A stretch of DNA of 64,000 bases, from positions 868,001 to 932,000 of the forward strand of contig NZ_CP120639.1 in NCBI RefSeq assembly GCF_029537235.1, read 5' to 3'. The DNA comes from Rhizobium sp. 32-5/1 (GTDB lineage: Bacteria > Pseudomonadota > Alphaproteobacteria > Rhizobiales > Rhizobiaceae). The stretch's first letter is position 1; each line of letters begins with the position of its first letter. Made by a program: the position numbers and the translations under genes. The notes under the pieces were generated by a model. That model was not told the origin of the DNA, ran no database searches, and saw only the letters and a program-made list of their open reading frames with translations. Below, piece after piece: positions 62,125 through 64,000 of the stretch.

Positions 62125-64000
62125 ATGTCCGGGAAAGAAAAGCGAATGACCACAGATGAGACGAGTCTTCAAGGGGCCTCGATGGAAGGCCGCTACCGCC
62201 TGTTGGTAGATGCCATAACCGACTATGCCATCTACATGCTCGACACCGAAGGCCGCATATCGAGCTGGAATGCTGGCGCCCAGCGCTTGAAAGGCTATGC
62301 AGAGTCGGAGATCCTCGACAAACACTTTTCCCAATTTTATACCCCGGAAGATCTCGCGGCTGGTCTTCCGGCCAAGGCTCTTTCGACGGCCGAAGCGGAA
62401 GGTCGCTTTGAAGCTGAGGGTTGGCGTGTCCGAAAGGATGGTGAACGGTTTTGGGCCCATGTTGTCATTGACGCGATCAGTGACCAGCATGGCCGACTGC
62501 TGGGCTTTGCCAAGATCACCCGCGACCTTTCGGAGAGGAAGGCAGCCCGGGAGGTATTGAAACGAAGCGAGGAGCAGTTCCGCATGTTGATACAGGGGGT
62601 CACGGACTACGCGATCTATATGCTGGACCCGGAAGGCAACGTTTCAAGCTGGAACGCGGGCGCACAGCGTATCAAGGGCTATGAGCCCGGCGAAATCATC
62701 GGCCACCACTTCTCCCGTTTCTACACTGACGATGACAGGGCCGACGACCTGCCGCGGAAGGCCTTGGAGGTCGCCGCGCGGGACGGGCGCTTTGAGAAGG
62801 AGGGATGGAGGCTCCGAAAGGACGGCACGCGCTTCTGGGCGAACGTCATCATCGACGCCATTCACCTTGAGGACGGTACGCATATCGGCTTTGCAAAAGT
62901 GACGCGCGATATCACTGAGAAACGGCTGGCCCAGCAGGCATTGGAACAAGCCCAGCAGGAGCTCTTCCAGGCGCAGAAGATGGAAGCTGTCGGGCAGTTG
63001 ACAGGCGGTGTCGCGCACGACTTTAACAATCTCCTGATGGCGATCTTGGGCAGCCTCGAAATCGCGCGGAAGCGGGCGCTCGAAGGGCAGAATGTCATCG
63101 AGCTCATCGACAACGCGATTAGCGGCGCAAAGCGGGGTGCTTCGCTGACCCAGCGGCTGCTCGCCTTCTCCCGCAAGCAGGACCTCAAGCTCGAGGTGGT
63201 GGACGCGCCCTCTCTCGTTAGAGAGATGGCTGAGTTGCTCCAGCGGTCGATCGGTCCGTCCATCGAAATCAGCACGACGTTTCCGCTTTCCTTGCCGCCG
63301 GTCTGGTCCGATCCGAACCAACTGGAGAGTGCCCTGCTCAATCTGGTGGTCAACGCCCGCGATGCCATGCCGGACGGCGGAATAATCGCAATCTCTGCCC
63401 ACAAGCATGTGTTGAAGGAAAAGCAGCTCCCGGAGCTTCGCGCCGGCCAGTATGTCTGTCTTTCCGTCACGGACGAGGGTGAAGGGATGAACACCGAAAC
63501 CCTCGAAAAGGCAGCGACGCCGTTCTTCACGACGAAAGGCATTGGCAAGGGAACCGGCCTTGGTCTGTCCATGGTGCAAGGGCTCATGGCTCAGTCGGGC
63601 GGGCGGTTGGTTATGAAGTCGACACTAGGTCGGGGCACCACTGCGGAGCTATGGCTTCCTGTTGCGGAAATCACGGGTAAGTCCGACGCTGCCGTTGAAA
63701 CGTCAGCGTCCGCCGCCGTACCTCCACTAACCGTATTGGCGGTGGACGACGATAGCCTTGTGCTTATGAACACTGTGTTGATGCTGGAGGATCTCGGGCA
63801 CAGGGTGATAGAGGCCAATTCAGGGCAAGAAGCCCTCCGGCTTCTCGAACACGGACCGCTGCCCGACATTTTGATTACCGATCACGCTATGCCCCAGATG
63901 ACAGGTGCGCAATTAGCCGGGGAGGTGATCGAACGCTACCCTGGGCTCCACGTCGTGCTTGCCACCGGATATGCTGAACTGCCGGGCGGCGAGGCGGCGG
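62125..64000 (+). CDS. Double-PAS hybrid histidine kinase, C-terminus beyond window
   Basis: At least 625 aa, open to the window edge. Two near-identical PAS/PAC units (DYAIYMLDTEGRISSWNAGA and DYAIYMLDPEGNVSSWNAGA, each with GWRxRKDGxRFWA) precede an H-box (QLTGGVAHDFNNLLMAILGS), an HATPase (LLNLVVNARDAMPDGG, GKGTGLGLSMVQGL) and the start of a receiver (VLAVDDDSLVLMNTVLMLED, ILITDHAMPQMTG). No heme-binding His is obvious in the PAS units, so the signal is unknown. GAAGAGAG stands before the ATG. No frame break was seen, unlike its neighbours. Confidence 0.92.
   Translation, partial: MSGKEKRMTTDETSLQGASMEGRYRLLVDAITDYAIYMLDTEGRISSWNAGAQRLKGYAESEILDKHFSQFYTPEDLAAGLPAKALSTAEAEGRFEAEGWRVRKDGERFWAHVVIDAISDQHGRLLGFAKITRDLSERKAAREVLKRSEEQFRMLIQGVTDYAIYMLDPEGNVSSWNAGAQRIKGYEPGEIIGHHFSRFYTDDDRADDLPRKALEVAARDGRFEKEGWRLRKDGTRFWANVIIDAIHLEDGTHIGFAKVTRDITEKRLAQQALEQAQQELFQAQKMEAVGQLTGGVAHDFNNLLMAILGSLEIARKRALEGQNVIELIDNAISGAKRGASLTQRLLAFSRKQDLKLEVVDAPSLVREMAELLQRSIGPSIEISTTFPLSLPPVWSDPNQLESALLNLVVNARDAMPDGGIIAISAHKHVLKEKQLPELRAGQYVCLSVTDEGEGMNTETLEKAATPFFTTKGIGKGTGLGLSMVQGLMAQSGGRLVMKSTLGRGTTAELWLPVAEITGKSDAAVETSASAAVPPLTVLAVDDDSLVLMNTVLMLEDLGHRVIEANSGQEALRLLEHGPLPDILITDHAMPQMTGAQLAGEVIERYPGLHVVLATGYAELPGGEAA

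Overview
The window looks like accessory DNA from an alphaproteobacterium of the rhizobial group (Rhizobium/Agrobacterium/Ensifer type). This is inferred from the GC-rich coding style, an ExoD-family gene, a YcaO-TfuA pair of the kind first described for R. leguminosarum trifolitoxin, IS3/IS6/IS66 elements, and receiver-ended kinases with GGVAHDFNNLL H-boxes. No rRNA, complete tRNA, CRISPR array or replication origin was seen. Genus and replicon (plasmid or chromosomal island) cannot be settled from the sequence alone.

Layout. (1) 0.15-8.8 kb, minus strand: a tightly overlapping operon of a small membrane protein, a ~1040-aa CoxE/vWA-like membrane protein with a propeller-like C-terminus, a CHAT cysteine-protease-like protein, a MoxR AAA+ ATPase, a multi-pass membrane protein and a ComEC-like metallo-beta-lactamase hydrolase. 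It has the architecture of an NTP-dependent conflict system. Just upstream and co-oriented (8.9-13.2 kb) are a two-lysozyme/one-peptidase murein hydrolase and a lipoprotein with a peptidoglycan-binding repeat. (2) 13.3-18.0 kb, minus: a candidate RiPP locus of XRE regulator, SARP/TPR regulator, a 72-aa possible precursor, YcaO and TfuA. (3) 18.9-25.8 kb: a defence island with a KAP-family P-loop ATPase and partner, an AbiEi/AbiEii pair behind a perfect palindromic operator, an OLD-like ATPase stump, and an MNT-HEPN fusion. (4) 25.9-27.5 kb: gene fragments (S1/P1 nuclease, MalT-like regulator, ABC-transporter binding protein, EAL domain). (5) 27.7-39.6 kb: ExoD, a diguanylate cyclase, a complete IS3 element with 3-bp target duplication, TetR/SDR, a glycosyltransferase, ParDE, a large integrase-like remnant, RelBE with a nonsense-killed toxin, a GFA protein and an IS66 scrap. 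(6) 39.8-45.6 kb: stress-type genes (YidB, YciE/F ferritin-like, a membrane protein, a zinc alcohol dehydrogenase). (7) 46.1-49.4 kb: IS6 and nested IS3 elements plus a lone receiver protein. (8) 49.6-64 kb: a signalling cluster with an ~2100-aa poly-HAMP hybrid kinase (11 HAMP-like repeats), a receiver-kinase-receiver protein and a double-PAS hybrid kinase cut by the window end, with a paralogous family of small membrane proteins between.

A global feature matters for every reader. About twenty genes are split by single-base frame changes, nearly all explained by one missing base in a short homopolymer (CCCCC, GGGG, AAAA). I treat these as one gene each. Uncorrected homopolymer errors in the assembly are the likeliest cause, although real decay cannot be excluded. 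Only a few lesions, such as the RelE nonsense codon and the truncated fragments at 24.5-27.5 kb, look like true decay.

Three direct copies of an att-like core (CATAA-7 bp-TTATG type) at 28.35, 35.42 and 58.26 kb, two of them with ~95 bp of shared sequence, suggest that the 28-58 kb block was built by tyrosine-recombinase integration.
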